In this document: in pieces, positions 1 through 5,860 of the stretch
How the letters are laid out: every line of letters begins with the position of its first letter
Position numbering within the stretch: position 1 is the stretch's first letter
Assembly (NCBI GenBank): GCA_947460275.1
Contig: CANHHZ010000126.1
Span: 1-5,866 of the forward strand
From: Sphingobacteriaceae bacterium
GTDB taxonomy: Bacteria; Bacteroidota; Bacteroidia; Sphingobacteriales; Sphingobacteriaceae
Direction of reading: 5' to 3'
DNA length: 5,866 nt
Position numbers and translations under genes: made by a program
The notes under the pieces: model-generated
Database searches by the model: none
The model's input: the letters and a program-made list of their open reading frames with translations, nothing else
What the model was told of the DNA's origin: nothing

Positions 1-116
1 AAGACGATTTGAAAAAATCGGCAACTATCGTAGCTTCTTTTGTTTATCACACTTCAGAGCGTACGGCAAAATTGCCACGCAAAGAAATGCCAAAGCCTGC
101 GCCTGTACGTCAGTAA
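1..116 (+). CDS. C-terminal end of a gene cut by the window edge, possibly an M28/M20-type metallopeptidase
   Basis: An open frame with codons starting at position 3 runs from the window edge to a TAA stop at 114-116, giving 37 residues that begin DDLKKSATIVASFVYHTSER and finish in a basic, proline-rich tail (LPRKEMPKPAPVRQ). The short helix-like stretch followed by 'ASFVYHT...KLPRK' resembles the extreme C-terminus of Bacteroidota M20/M25/M40- or M28-family zinc aminopeptidases. That is a recollection of family tails, because no catalytic or zinc-binding residue lies inside the window. The frame is credible as a real gene end because it stops 13 bases before a strong terminator palindrome at 130-169. 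The start and most of the protein lie outside the window. Convergent with the minus-strand beta-CASP gene. Confident as a coding end, much less so for the family. Confidence 0.55.
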   Translation, partial: DDLKKSATIVASFVYHTSERTAKLPRKEMPKPAPVRQ

Positions 117-129
117 GTAGGTTTTAAAT

Positions 130-169
130 AAAAAAAATCCCTACTTAAGCTTAAGTAGGGATTTTTTTT
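130..169. terminator. Bidirectional Rho-independent terminator (perfect 40-bp palindrome)
   Basis: Positions 130-169 form a perfect inverted repeat centred between 149 and 150. The core arms read ATCCCTACTTAAG and CTTAAGTAGGGAT (137-149 and 150-162), flanked by an A tract on the left (130-136) and a T tract on the right (162-170). It lies between the stop of the plus-strand gene (116) and the stop of the minus-strand gene (175). Each strand reads as a stem followed by a run of U, so one element can serve both convergent genes. Confidence 0.9.
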
Positions 170-174
170 TGAAC

Positions 175-1578
175 TCAATTTAACTCAAACTCTTGGTGCC
201 TATCTGGTATTTCTACATTTGTAAAGCCCTTTTCTATCAGTTTTAGTCTAAATTCTTTTTGTACTTCGTATTCTCCGTGCACTAAAAACAAAGTTTTAAT
301 TTTTTTAGGGTCTTGGCAGGAGATAAATTGTAGTAAATCAATATAATCACCGTGTGCACTCATAGATTGTATACTTTTAACTTCGGCTAGCACTTCAAAT
401 GGGTCGCCGTAAATATTTACTTGTTTATCGCCATTTAGCAATCGGCCTCCTAAAGAATGAGGTTCGCAATAGCCTACCATTAAAATTGTGTTTTTACTAT
501 CGCTGATAGCGTTTTTGATGTGGTGTTTTACTCTTCCAGCTTCGGCCATACCCGATGCAGATATAATTACGTAAGGTTCATTGCTTTTATTTAACGCTTT
601 AGATTCTTCAACATCATTTATAAAGTGTAAGCCTTTAAAATCAAAAGGATTGTCGTCAATTTCTAAAATATCTTTCACATCGGCATTAAAACCTTCGGCA
701 TGGTTTTCTATAATTCGGGTGGCTTTGGCCGATAAGGGGCTATCTACATATACTTTAACAGGAGGTAGTTTGCCTTCGAGTTCCAAATTATTTAAAAGGT
801 AAAGTATTTCTTGTGTTCGGCCAACGCTAAAAGCTGGAATAATTACTTTTCCTTTTTTTACTTCACAAGTGTCTTTAATGATGTTTAGTAGTACTTGCGA
901 TGTAGGTTGAGCAGCTTGATGTAGCCTGTTGCCGTATGTAGATTCTAACAATAGATAATCGGCCTGTGGAAACTTTTGTGGCGCCCTTAACAACATATCT
1001 CCATATTGGCCAACATCGCCACTAAAGCTCAAATGTGTTGTTTTTTTGTCTTCGGTAATGGTTAAATGTACCGATGCGCTGCCAATTATGTGCCCAGCAT
1101 CTATAAATTGCAAGTTAACTTGATCACTTAGTCGGGTACTTTCAAGATATTCGACCGTAATAAAAAGGTTCATTGCACGCTCTACATCGCTCTCTTCATA
1201 TAATGGTTGCGCCAGTGGCTTTCCTTGACGGGCTAATTTTTTATTTTTGTATTTTAAATCGCCAGCTTGAATTTTAGCCGAATCCATTAATAAAATTCTG
1301 CAAAGTTCTTTGGTAGCTTGTGTGCTGTAGATTACACCATTAAAACCCTGCGCCACTAAACGTGGAATTAATCCAGAATGGTCTATGTGTGCATGCGAAA
1401 GAATTAAAAAGTCAACTTCTGATGGAACAAAGCCAAAATGGGCATTTAGTTCATCAGTTTCTTTGCCCATGCCTTGAAACAAACCACAATCTAGAAGTAT
1501 TTTTTTGCCACTTTTTAAAGTGATTAAGTGTTTGCTGCCGGTAACGTTTCGGGCTGCACCGTGGAAGTTTATTTTCAT
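175..1578 (-). CDS. Beta-CASP metallo-beta-lactamase-fold protein, predicted RNA nuclease (467 aa)
   Basis: Predicted cytoplasmic zinc-dependent ribonuclease of the beta-CASP group, the family of CPSF73/Ysh1 and related bacterial and archaeal RNA-processing enzymes. Numbering from the ATG at 1576-1578, the metallo-beta-lactamase motifs are all present: motif 1 D30 (LLDCG), motif 2 H62-A-H64-I-D66-H67, motif 3 H163 (AGH), motif 4 D188 (SGD). The beta-CASP residues follow: motif A E212 (ESTYGNR), motif B H409 (SAHGD) and motif C H434 (VHGE). A conserved ASGMAEAGR segment lies at about 341-349, and the last 60 residues fit the RNA-specificity (RMMBL) domain. A frame extended to a TTG at 1606-1608 would add ten residues, but the ATG start gives the usual 'MKINFHGAARNVTGS' opening and is preferred. 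No Shine-Dalgarno sequence precedes it. Divergent from the TonB-domain gene, ending at the shared terminator 130-169. The fold and active site are well supported; the RNA substrate and any exo- or endonuclease preference are not visible. Confidence 0.93.
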   Translation of the reverse strand: MKINFHGAARNVTGSKHLITLKSGKKILLDCGLFQGMGKETDELNAHFGFVPSEVDFLILSHAHIDHSGLIPRLVAQGFNGVIYSTQATKELCRILLMDSAKIQAGDLKYKNKKLARQGKPLAQPLYEESDVERAMNLFITVEYLESTRLSDQVNLQFIDAGHIIGSASVHLTITEDKKTTHLSFSGDVGQYGDMLLRAPQKFPQADYLLLESTYGNRLHQAAQPTSQVLLNIIKDTCEVKKGKVIIPAFSVGRTQEILYLLNNLELEGKLPPVKVYVDSPLSAKATRIIENHAEGFNADVKDILEIDDNPFDFKGLHFINDVEESKALNKSNEPYVIISASGMAEAGRVKHHIKNAISDSKNTILMVGYCEPHSLGGRLLNGDKQVNIYGDPFEVLAEVKSIQSMSAHGDYIDLLQFISCQDPKKIKTLFLVHGEYEVQKEFRLKLIEKGFTNVEIPDRHQEFELN

Positions 1579-1690
1579 AAAGGAGTAGATTTTATTCAAT
1601 ATTAACAAATAAACTTTTGAATTTGGAAAAACTAATTTATTGTTTTAAGTTTATATCAGATCCAAATAATATTTAAACAATTCGAAGCCT
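1579..1690. promoter_or_regulatory. Divergent intergenic region expected to hold two promoters
   Basis: This 112-bp, very AT-rich spacer separates the starts of the minus-strand beta-CASP gene and the plus-strand TonB-domain gene, so promoters for both should lie here. I found no perfect Bacteroidota -7 box (TAnnTTTG) on either strand. The nearest matches miss one position: TTTATTTG on the minus strand at 1606-1613 and AAACTTTTG on the plus strand at 1611-1619. Neither start has a purine-rich ribosome-binding site before it. The location is inferred from gene orientation only. Confidence 0.4.
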
Positions 1691-2095
1691 ATGAGAGCAT
1701 TATTTTTAAAATTAGCAGTTTTTGTCTTACTTTTTGTGGGTGTGCAAAAAGATGCAATGGCACAAGACGAAAAATTATATGATTTCGTAACTTTAGAAAC
1801 ACCCCCAAATTACCCAGGGGGGATGGTAAATTTCTATAAGCTAATTGGCAATAACATTAAATATCCTGAAGCTGCTAAAAAGAATAACATCGAGGGAATA
1901 GTGTTTGTTTCATTTATCATAGAAAAAGACGGAAGCTTAAGCAATGTAGCTGTAAAAAGAACACTGGGCTATGGCACGGATGAAGAAGCAGTAAGGGTAT
2001 TAAAATTAAGCGAAAAATGGAATCCTGGAATGCAAAATGGTAAAGTCGTAAGGGTAATGTACAATATACCAATTAAGTTTAGCAATAAAAAGTAG
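1691..2095 (+). CDS. Small exported protein with a TonB C-terminal domain (134 aa)
   Basis: The protein opens with a classic signal peptide: R2 and K7 followed by a hydrophobic stretch (about 8-18) and an AMA-QD cleavage site after residue 24. The mature part, about 110 residues, is almost all TonB C-terminal domain (about 38-131). This includes the Bacteroidota-type YPGGMVNFYKLI lead-in, the Y58-P59 motif before the first helix (YPEAAKKNNIEG), the strand VFVSFIIEKDGSLSNVAV, the helix TDEEAVRVLKLS, and the closing KWNPGMQNGK...VPI-like strand. A true TonB carries the CTD on a membrane anchor and a long proline-rich linker to reach ExbB/ExbD and outer-membrane receptors. This protein has no linker and a cleavable-looking leader, so a direct energy-transducing role is doubtful; it may be a periplasmic or peptidoglycan-associated stand-alone domain. 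It forms a single-gene unit with a terminator 8 bases past the TAG. The domain is well supported, the role is not. Confidence 0.9.
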   Translation: MRALFLKLAVFVLLFVGVQKDAMAQDEKLYDFVTLETPPNYPGGMVNFYKLIGNNIKYPEAAKKNNIEGIVFVSFIIEKDGSLSNVAVKRTLGYGTDEEAVRVLKLSEKWNPGMQNGKVVRVMYNIPIKFSNKK

Positions 2096-2102
2096 CAACA
2101 AA

Positions 2103-2133
2103 AACAAACCCCAACCAATGGTTGGGGTTTGTT
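2103..2133. terminator. Bidirectional hairpin terminator between the TonB-domain gene and sdhB
   Basis: A perfect 15-bp stem centred on A2118, with arms AACAAACCCCAACCA (2103-2117) and TGGTTGGGGTTTGTT (2119-2133). It starts 8 bases after the TAG of the plus-strand gene and lies 63 bases beyond the TAG of sdhB. On the minus strand the stem is followed by GTTTTTGTTG, a fair U tract. On the plus strand the tail is weaker (TTTGTTGTATAATTTAT). It therefore probably ends both convergent units and is stronger for the sdh operon. Confidence 0.85.
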
Positions 2134-2196
2134 GTATAATTTATCGTTGCCTCGGAGCTATAAACCTAGCTAATCAAGAGTCAACAAACAAATTTT

Positions 2197-2967
2197 CTAG
2201 GCTTCTTCTTCGCTCACAAATTTTGCCGAATAATAATCTCTGTTCATGCGGGCAATGTTTTCTAAAGAAATTCCTTTAGGACATTCTGCTTCGCAGGCGC
2301 CAGTATTGGTACAGTTACCAAAACCTTCGGCGTCCATTTGGGCAACCATGTTTTGTACGCGTTTGTAGCGCTCAGGTTGTCCCTGTGGCAACAAAGCCAA
2401 CTGTGAAACTTTTGCAGAAACGAAAAGCATAGCCGAAGCATTTTTACAAGTAGCTACACAAGCACCGCAACCTATACAAGCAGCAGCTTCAAAAGCAGCA
2501 TCGGCTTGCGATTTTGGGATGGGTAAGTTGTTTGCATCTTGTGCATTTCCTGTGTTTACAGAAATAAAGCCTCCTGCCGAAATTACCCTGTCAAATGCCG
2601 ATCTATCTACGGTTAAATCTTTGATTACTGGAAAAGCTTTCGCTCTCCATGGTTCAACCACAATGGTGTCACCATCTTTAAAGGAACGCATGTGTAGTTG
2701 ACAAGTTGTAACACCTTCTTTAGGGCCATGTGGTCGCCCATTGATAAACATTGAGCACGAACCACAAATACCTTCGCGACAGTCGTGGTCAAATACAATT
2801 GGCTCATCACCTTTGGTAATTAAATCTTCGTTTAAGACATCGAACATTTCTAAAAAAGACATGTCAGGAGAGATTTGAGCAACTTTATAGTCTACCAACT
2901 CTCCTTTAGCTTTTTGGTTTTTTTGACGCCAAACCTTTAGCGTTAAGTTCATATTTCCTGTGCTCAT
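2197..2967 (-). CDS. sdhB: Succinate dehydrogenase iron-sulfur subunit SdhB (256 aa)
   Basis: Iron-sulfur subunit of succinate:menaquinone oxidoreductase, carrying electrons from the SdhA flavin to the membrane quinone site on the cytoplasmic face. The N-terminal plant-type ferredoxin domain holds the [2Fe-2S] ligands C63, C68, C71 and C89 (DHDCREGICGSCS ... TTCQ). The C-terminal domain holds CIGCGACVATC (C164, C167, C170, C174) and CTNTGACEAECP (C219, C225, C229), the pattern for the [4Fe-4S] and [3Fe-4S] clusters. By family convention C164, C167, C170 and C229 bind the first of these and C174, C219 and C225 the second. All cluster ligands are intact and the length is normal for type B enzymes. 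The ATG at 2965-2967 is taken as the start; a second in-frame Met at residue 6 (MNLTLKVWRQ) is an equally typical family start and cannot be excluded. Last gene of sdhC-sdhA-sdhB, 92 bases after sdhA across a repeat-filled spacer. Confidence 0.96.
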   Translation of the reverse strand: MSTGNMNLTLKVWRQKNQKAKGELVDYKVAQISPDMSFLEMFDVLNEDLITKGDEPIVFDHDCREGICGSCSMFINGRPHGPKEGVTTCQLHMRSFKDGDTIVVEPWRAKAFPVIKDLTVDRSAFDRVISAGGFISVNTGNAQDANNLPIPKSQADAAFEAAACIGCGACVATCKNASAMLFVSAKVSQLALLPQGQPERYKRVQNMVAQMDAEGFGNCTNTGACEAECPKGISLENIARMNRDYYSAKFVSEEEA

Positions 2968-2974
2968 GATATTG

Positions 2975-3060
2975 AGTTTTGAGAAGTTAGATTTGAGACG
3001 GTAGATTTGAGAATTTAGACTTAATTTTATCCCCTATCTCACGTCTATTATCTCACATCT
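2975..3060. repeat. Degenerate 14-bp repeat cluster in inverted arrangement, sdhA-sdhB spacer
   Basis: Three plus-strand units repeat every 14 bp: AGTTTTGAGA (2975-2984), AGATTTGAGA (2989-2998) and AGATTTGAGA (3003-3012). After a 24-base gap, two units of the same family lie on the minus strand with the same 14-bp step: AGACGTGAGA (3037-3046) and AGATGTGAGA (3051-3060). The outermost of these begins with the last A of the sdhA stop codon. The two sets match at 18 of 24 positions across two units, so the sdh mRNA could fold into an imperfect hairpin between sdhA and sdhB with a loop near 3013-3036. Function unknown: possible roles are mRNA stability or processing within the operon, or it may be a member of a dispersed intergenic repeat family. 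Confidence 0.75.
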
Positions 3061-5039
3061 TATTTATAACTTCTTTGTGCTATTTTAATATTTTCAAACT
3101 TTAAGTCTTCTTTATGAAGCGCAAATGTGCCATCTCCTTTGTTTTCCCAGGCGGCTACGTAAGCAAAGTTTTCATCGTCACGCAATGCTTCACCTTCTTC
3201 AGTTTGGTACTCTTCTCTAAAGTGTCCACCGCAGCTTTCGTTACGGTCTAATGCGTCGATACACATCAACTCACCCAGCTCTATAAAATCGGCAACGCGA
3301 CCTGCTTTTTCTAGTTCTGGGTTCAGTTCATCAATGCTTCCTGGTACACGAACGTCGCTCCAAAAATCTTTTTTCAATTGTTGAATATCGGCAATGGCGC
3401 CTTTTAAACCTTCAGTGCTGCGAGACATCCCGCATTTATCCCACATAATTAAACCTAATTTTTTGTGGAAATAATCTACAGTTTTTGTGCCCTTGATGTT
3501 GATTAATTTTTCTAATGTTTGTTTAACGTTATTTTCAGCCTCAACAAACGCAGGATGATCTAATGGCAATGCTTTATTGGCAATTTCTTTCGACAAATAA
3601 GCGCCCAAAGTGTAAGGAACAACAAAATAACCATCGGCCAAACCTTGCATTAAGGCAGATGCGCCTAAACGGTTAGCACCATGATCTGAGAAATTAGCTT
3701 CGCCTAAGGCATATAAGCCTGGTACGGTTGTCATTAAGTTATAATCCACCCACAATCCACCCATGGTATAATGTACTGCTGGATAGATACGCATTGGCGT
3801 TTCGTAAGGATCCTCTCCGGTAATTTGTTTGTACATATCAAACAAGTTGCCGTATTTTTCTTTTACCACCTCACGTCCTAAACGCATGATCGTTTCATGG
3901 TCAGGGTTGTGCATGTTGGCTTTGTTGGCTTCAATTTTACCGTAACGCTCAGTATTGTAAGTAAAATCTAAGTAAACCGCCATTTTTGAAGCACCCACGC
4001 CATAACCTGCATCGCAACGCTCTTTGGCTGCACGAGAGGCCACATCGCGAGGAACCAAGTTACCAAAAGCAGGGTAACGACGCTCTAAATAATAATCTCT
4101 TTCCTCTTCTGGAATAGCTGTTGGTTTGCGTTGATCATCTTTCATTTTTGGCACCCAAATTCTACCATCGTTACGTAACGATTCAGACATTAGGGTTAAT
4201 TTAGATTGATGGTCGCCAGAAACAGGGATACAAGTTGGGTGAATTTGCGTATAGCAAGGGTTGCCAAAGAAAGCACCTTGTTTGTTGGCTTTCCAAGCCG
4301 CAGTTACATTACTGCCCATAGCGTTTGTAGAAAGGTAAAAAACGTTTCCGTAACCGCCTGTACATAACAATACGGCATGGCCGAAGTGGCGTTCTAACTT
4401 ACCAGAAATTAAGTCGCGGGCAATAATACCACGAGCTTTACCATCTACTTTCACCACGTCAAGCATTTCATGGCGAGTAAACATTTCTACTTTACCCATG
4501 CCCACTTGGCGCTCTAAAGCACTGTAAGCGCCCAAGAGCAATTGCTGACCAGTTTGTCCGGCAGCATAAAAAGTTCTTTGTACTTGTGTGCCACCAAAAG
4601 AACGGTTATCTAACAAACCGCCATATTCTCTAGCCAAAGGCACACCCTGCGCCACACATTGGTCTATGATGTTTGTACTTACCTCTGCCAAGCGATAAAC
4701 ATTTGCTTCGCGAGCACGGTAATCACCACCTTTAATGGTGTCATAAAATAAACGATAGGTGCTATCACCATCATTTTGATAATTTTTAGCGGCATTGATA
4801 CCTCCTTGAGCAGCGATAGAGTGTGCTCTACGTGGAGAATCTTGAAAGCAAAAGCATTTTACTTTGTAGCCCATTTCGGCAAGGGTAGCAGCGGCTGATG
4901 CACCTGCCAATCCCGAACCCACTACAATTACTTCTAAATTTCTTTTGTTTGAAGGATTAACCAAAGCAACAGACGATTTAAATTTCGTCCATCTGCTGGT
5001 CAATTCGCCTTCTGGGATATTTGAATTTAATGCTGACAT
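3060..5039 (-). CDS. sdhA: Succinate dehydrogenase flavoprotein subunit SdhA (659 aa)
   Basis: Catalytic subunit that oxidises succinate to fumarate in the TCA cycle and passes electrons to SdhB; it can in principle run as a fumarate reductase. The Rossmann FAD motif GSGLAGASAAATLAEMG starts at residue 41. H73 in RRAHSIAAQGG sits where this family attaches FAD covalently through a histidine. Active-site segments are present: QIHPT (H267), the SESLRNDGR loop (R289), VPRDVASR (R331), VHYTMGGL (H423) and the GANRLGASAL segment (R457), which match the family's substrate-binding His and Arg residues. The C-terminal helical domain and the CGGHFREEY segment (about 603-611) are also intact. The 659-residue length and the SGDHQSKLTLMSE insert fit the type B/Bacteroidota form, longer than the E. 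coli protein. The ATG at 5037-5039 follows sdhC by 34 bases; no Shine-Dalgarno sequence is visible. No frameshift or missing key residue. Whether it runs mainly as SQR or QFR cannot be read from this subunit. Confidence 0.97.
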   Translation of the reverse strand: MSALNSNIPEGELTSRWTKFKSSVALVNPSNKRNLEVIVVGSGLAGASAAATLAEMGYKVKCFCFQDSPRRAHSIAAQGGINAAKNYQNDGDSTYRLFYDTIKGGDYRAREANVYRLAEVSTNIIDQCVAQGVPLAREYGGLLDNRSFGGTQVQRTFYAAGQTGQQLLLGAYSALERQVGMGKVEMFTRHEMLDVVKVDGKARGIIARDLISGKLERHFGHAVLLCTGGYGNVFYLSTNAMGSNVTAAWKANKQGAFFGNPCYTQIHPTCIPVSGDHQSKLTLMSESLRNDGRIWVPKMKDDQRKPTAIPEEERDYYLERRYPAFGNLVPRDVASRAAKERCDAGYGVGASKMAVYLDFTYNTERYGKIEANKANMHNPDHETIMRLGREVVKEKYGNLFDMYKQITGEDPYETPMRIYPAVHYTMGGLWVDYNLMTTVPGLYALGEANFSDHGANRLGASALMQGLADGYFVVPYTLGAYLSKEIANKALPLDHPAFVEAENNVKQTLEKLINIKGTKTVDYFHKKLGLIMWDKCGMSRSTEGLKGAIADIQQLKKDFWSDVRVPGSIDELNPELEKAGRVADFIELGELMCIDALDRNESCGGHFREEYQTEEGEALRDDENFAYVAAWENKGDGTFALHKEDLKFENIKIAQRSYK

Positions 5040-5073
5040 TATATTTTAGCTTTATTCGTTCAAAAAAAATTAC

Positions 5074-5751
5074 TTAAAGATCTAAATAGATCCAAATTGG
5101 CATTGCTGCAAAAATCAAAGGGATAAGGATAGAAAATCCTACGCCTATTGCTTTGATCATGGGCGTGTACTTTTTGTGGTTCCAACCTAAGGTTTGAAAT
5201 GCTGAAGCAAAACCATGTAATAAGTGGTAAGCCAAAGAAATCATGGAAAGCACGTACAAAATAACTAAGCCTAAGCTGTGTTTAAAACTTTCTTGCATAA
5301 CTCCATACAAATTTTCATGACCTTTCGAGTCAATGGTAGGAATGCCTGTAAAACGAGAAACTACCCAAAAATTTGACAAGTGTACAATTAAAAAAATGAG
5401 TAGCAAAGTGCCCAATAAACCCATAGAGCGAGAATACCATTTGCTGTTGGCACTACCATCAGTATAAGCATATTTTTGTGGTCTAGCTGCTTTATTTTGA
5501 AAAGTTAATCTTGCGCCTTGTACAATGTGCAATAATAAACCCGCCATTAATACCACTTCCATTGCCCTGATGATCCAGTTGGTAGCCATAAAGTGTGCCC
5601 CTTCGTTAAATAGCTCTCCTGTTTTATCGAAGAAAATAAAGGAATTTAAGAAACAGTGTACAAGTAAGAAAGAGATTAAAAAAAGGCCTGTAATGCCCAT
5701 TACTAGTTTTTTTCCTATGGATGAGGAAAAAGCATTTGCGATACTTCCCAT
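5074..5751 (-). CDS. sdhC: Succinate dehydrogenase cytochrome b558 subunit SdhC, diheme membrane anchor (225 aa)
   Basis: Membrane anchor of the type B succinate:quinone oxidoreductase, binding two b-type hemes and the quinone. Five hydrophobic segments are visible at about 16-40, 58-80, 108-131, 157-182 and 198-222, the topology of the single-subunit anchor in Bacillus subtilis SdhC and Wolinella FrdC. Likely heme axial histidines are one in each of the first four helices: H32 (LLVHCF), H75 (LLLHIVQGAR), H124 (LIVHLSNFW) and H176 (AYHLLHGF; H179 is the alternative). Helix five contains no acidic residue. First gene of the operon: its ATG at 5749-5751 lies 28 bases downstream of a good -7 element and sdhA follows by 34 bases. 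No sdhD is needed for this type. The family is well supported by helix and histidine pattern, although the sequence itself is less conserved than SdhA or SdhB. Confidence 0.94.
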   Translation of the reverse strand: MGSIANAFSSSIGKKLVMGITGLFLISFLLVHCFLNSFIFFDKTGELFNEGAHFMATNWIIRAMEVVLMAGLLLHIVQGARLTFQNKAARPQKYAYTDGSANSKWYSRSMGLLGTLLLIFLIVHLSNFWVVSRFTGIPTIDSKGHENLYGVMQESFKHSLGLVILYVLSMISLAYHLLHGFASAFQTLGWNHKKYTPMIKAIGVGFSILIPLIFAAMPIWIYLDL

Positions 5752-5779
5752 TAGCTTATATTTTTTTATTCAGTTTGCA

Positions 5780-5787
5780 CAAAAGTA
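5780..5787 (-). promoter_or_regulatory. Putative -7 promoter element for sdhCAB
   Basis: On the minus strand this reads TACTTTTG, an exact match to the Bacteroidota primary-sigma -7 consensus TAnnTTTG. It lies 28 bases upstream of the sdhC ATG, which would give a leader of roughly 20-25 bases. I see no clear TTG at the -33 position about 20 bases further upstream, so this rests on the -7 match and its position alone. Confidence 0.5.
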
Positions 5788-5843
5788 TTTATTTTATAGT
5801 TTAAATGAGAAATGGTTTTGATAAAAACACCATAAAGAAATTA

Positions 5844-5860
5844 TTTAGAAACATTCTAAA
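5844..5860. promoter_or_regulatory. Short palindrome upstream of sdhC, possible operator
   Basis: TTTAGAA-ACA-TTCTAAA is a perfect 7-bp inverted repeat with a 3-base spacer. Its centre lies about 100 bases upstream of the sdhC start and some 65-70 bases beyond the putative -7 element. This is a reasonable place for a dimeric activator to bind. It is AT-rich with a short stem, so it is a poor terminator, but it could also belong to a gene beyond the window edge. No known regulator motif is recognised. Confidence 0.3.

Noticed and set aside
581..802. Plus-strand open frame of 73 codons opposite the beta-CASP gene
   Set aside because: It lies wholly inside a well-supported gene on the other strand, its translation shows no recognisable domain, and it has no promoter or terminator of its own.
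1579..1608. Ten-residue N-terminal extension of the beta-CASP protein from a TTG codon
   Set aside because: The ATG at 1576-1578 gives the usual start of the family just before the first beta strand; the TTG extension has no ribosome-binding site and no conserved content.
1594..1622. ATTCAA ... TTGAAT inverted repeat in the divergent spacer
   Set aside because: Only 6-bp AT-rich arms separated by 17 bases; expected by chance in this composition and not tied to a promoter element.
2156..2171. Small inverted repeat AGCTA-N6-TAGCT downstream of sdhB
   Set aside because: A 5-bp stem with no T tract is likely chance; the strong hairpin at 2103-2133 already explains termination.
2519..2810. Short open frames inside sdhB (plus 2519-2701; minus 2625-2810 in another frame)
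   Set aside because: Both overlap the conserved cysteine-bearing coding sequence of sdhB and look like shadow frames with no family features.
2975..3060. Repeats in the sdhA-sdhB spacer as a CRISPR array
   Set aside because: Units are about 10-14 bp with only a few bases between them and occur in both orientations; there are no spacers of CRISPR length and no cas genes.
2197..5751. Apparent absence of an sdhD gene from the operon
   Set aside because: Not a loss: type B enzymes use one five-helix diheme anchor (SdhC), so a three-gene operon is complete.
5525..5821. Plus-strand open frame of 98 codons opposite the sdhC start and promoter
   Set aside because: It is antisense to conserved sdhC codons, has a composition expected of a reversed membrane-protein gene, and covers the putative sdh promoter.
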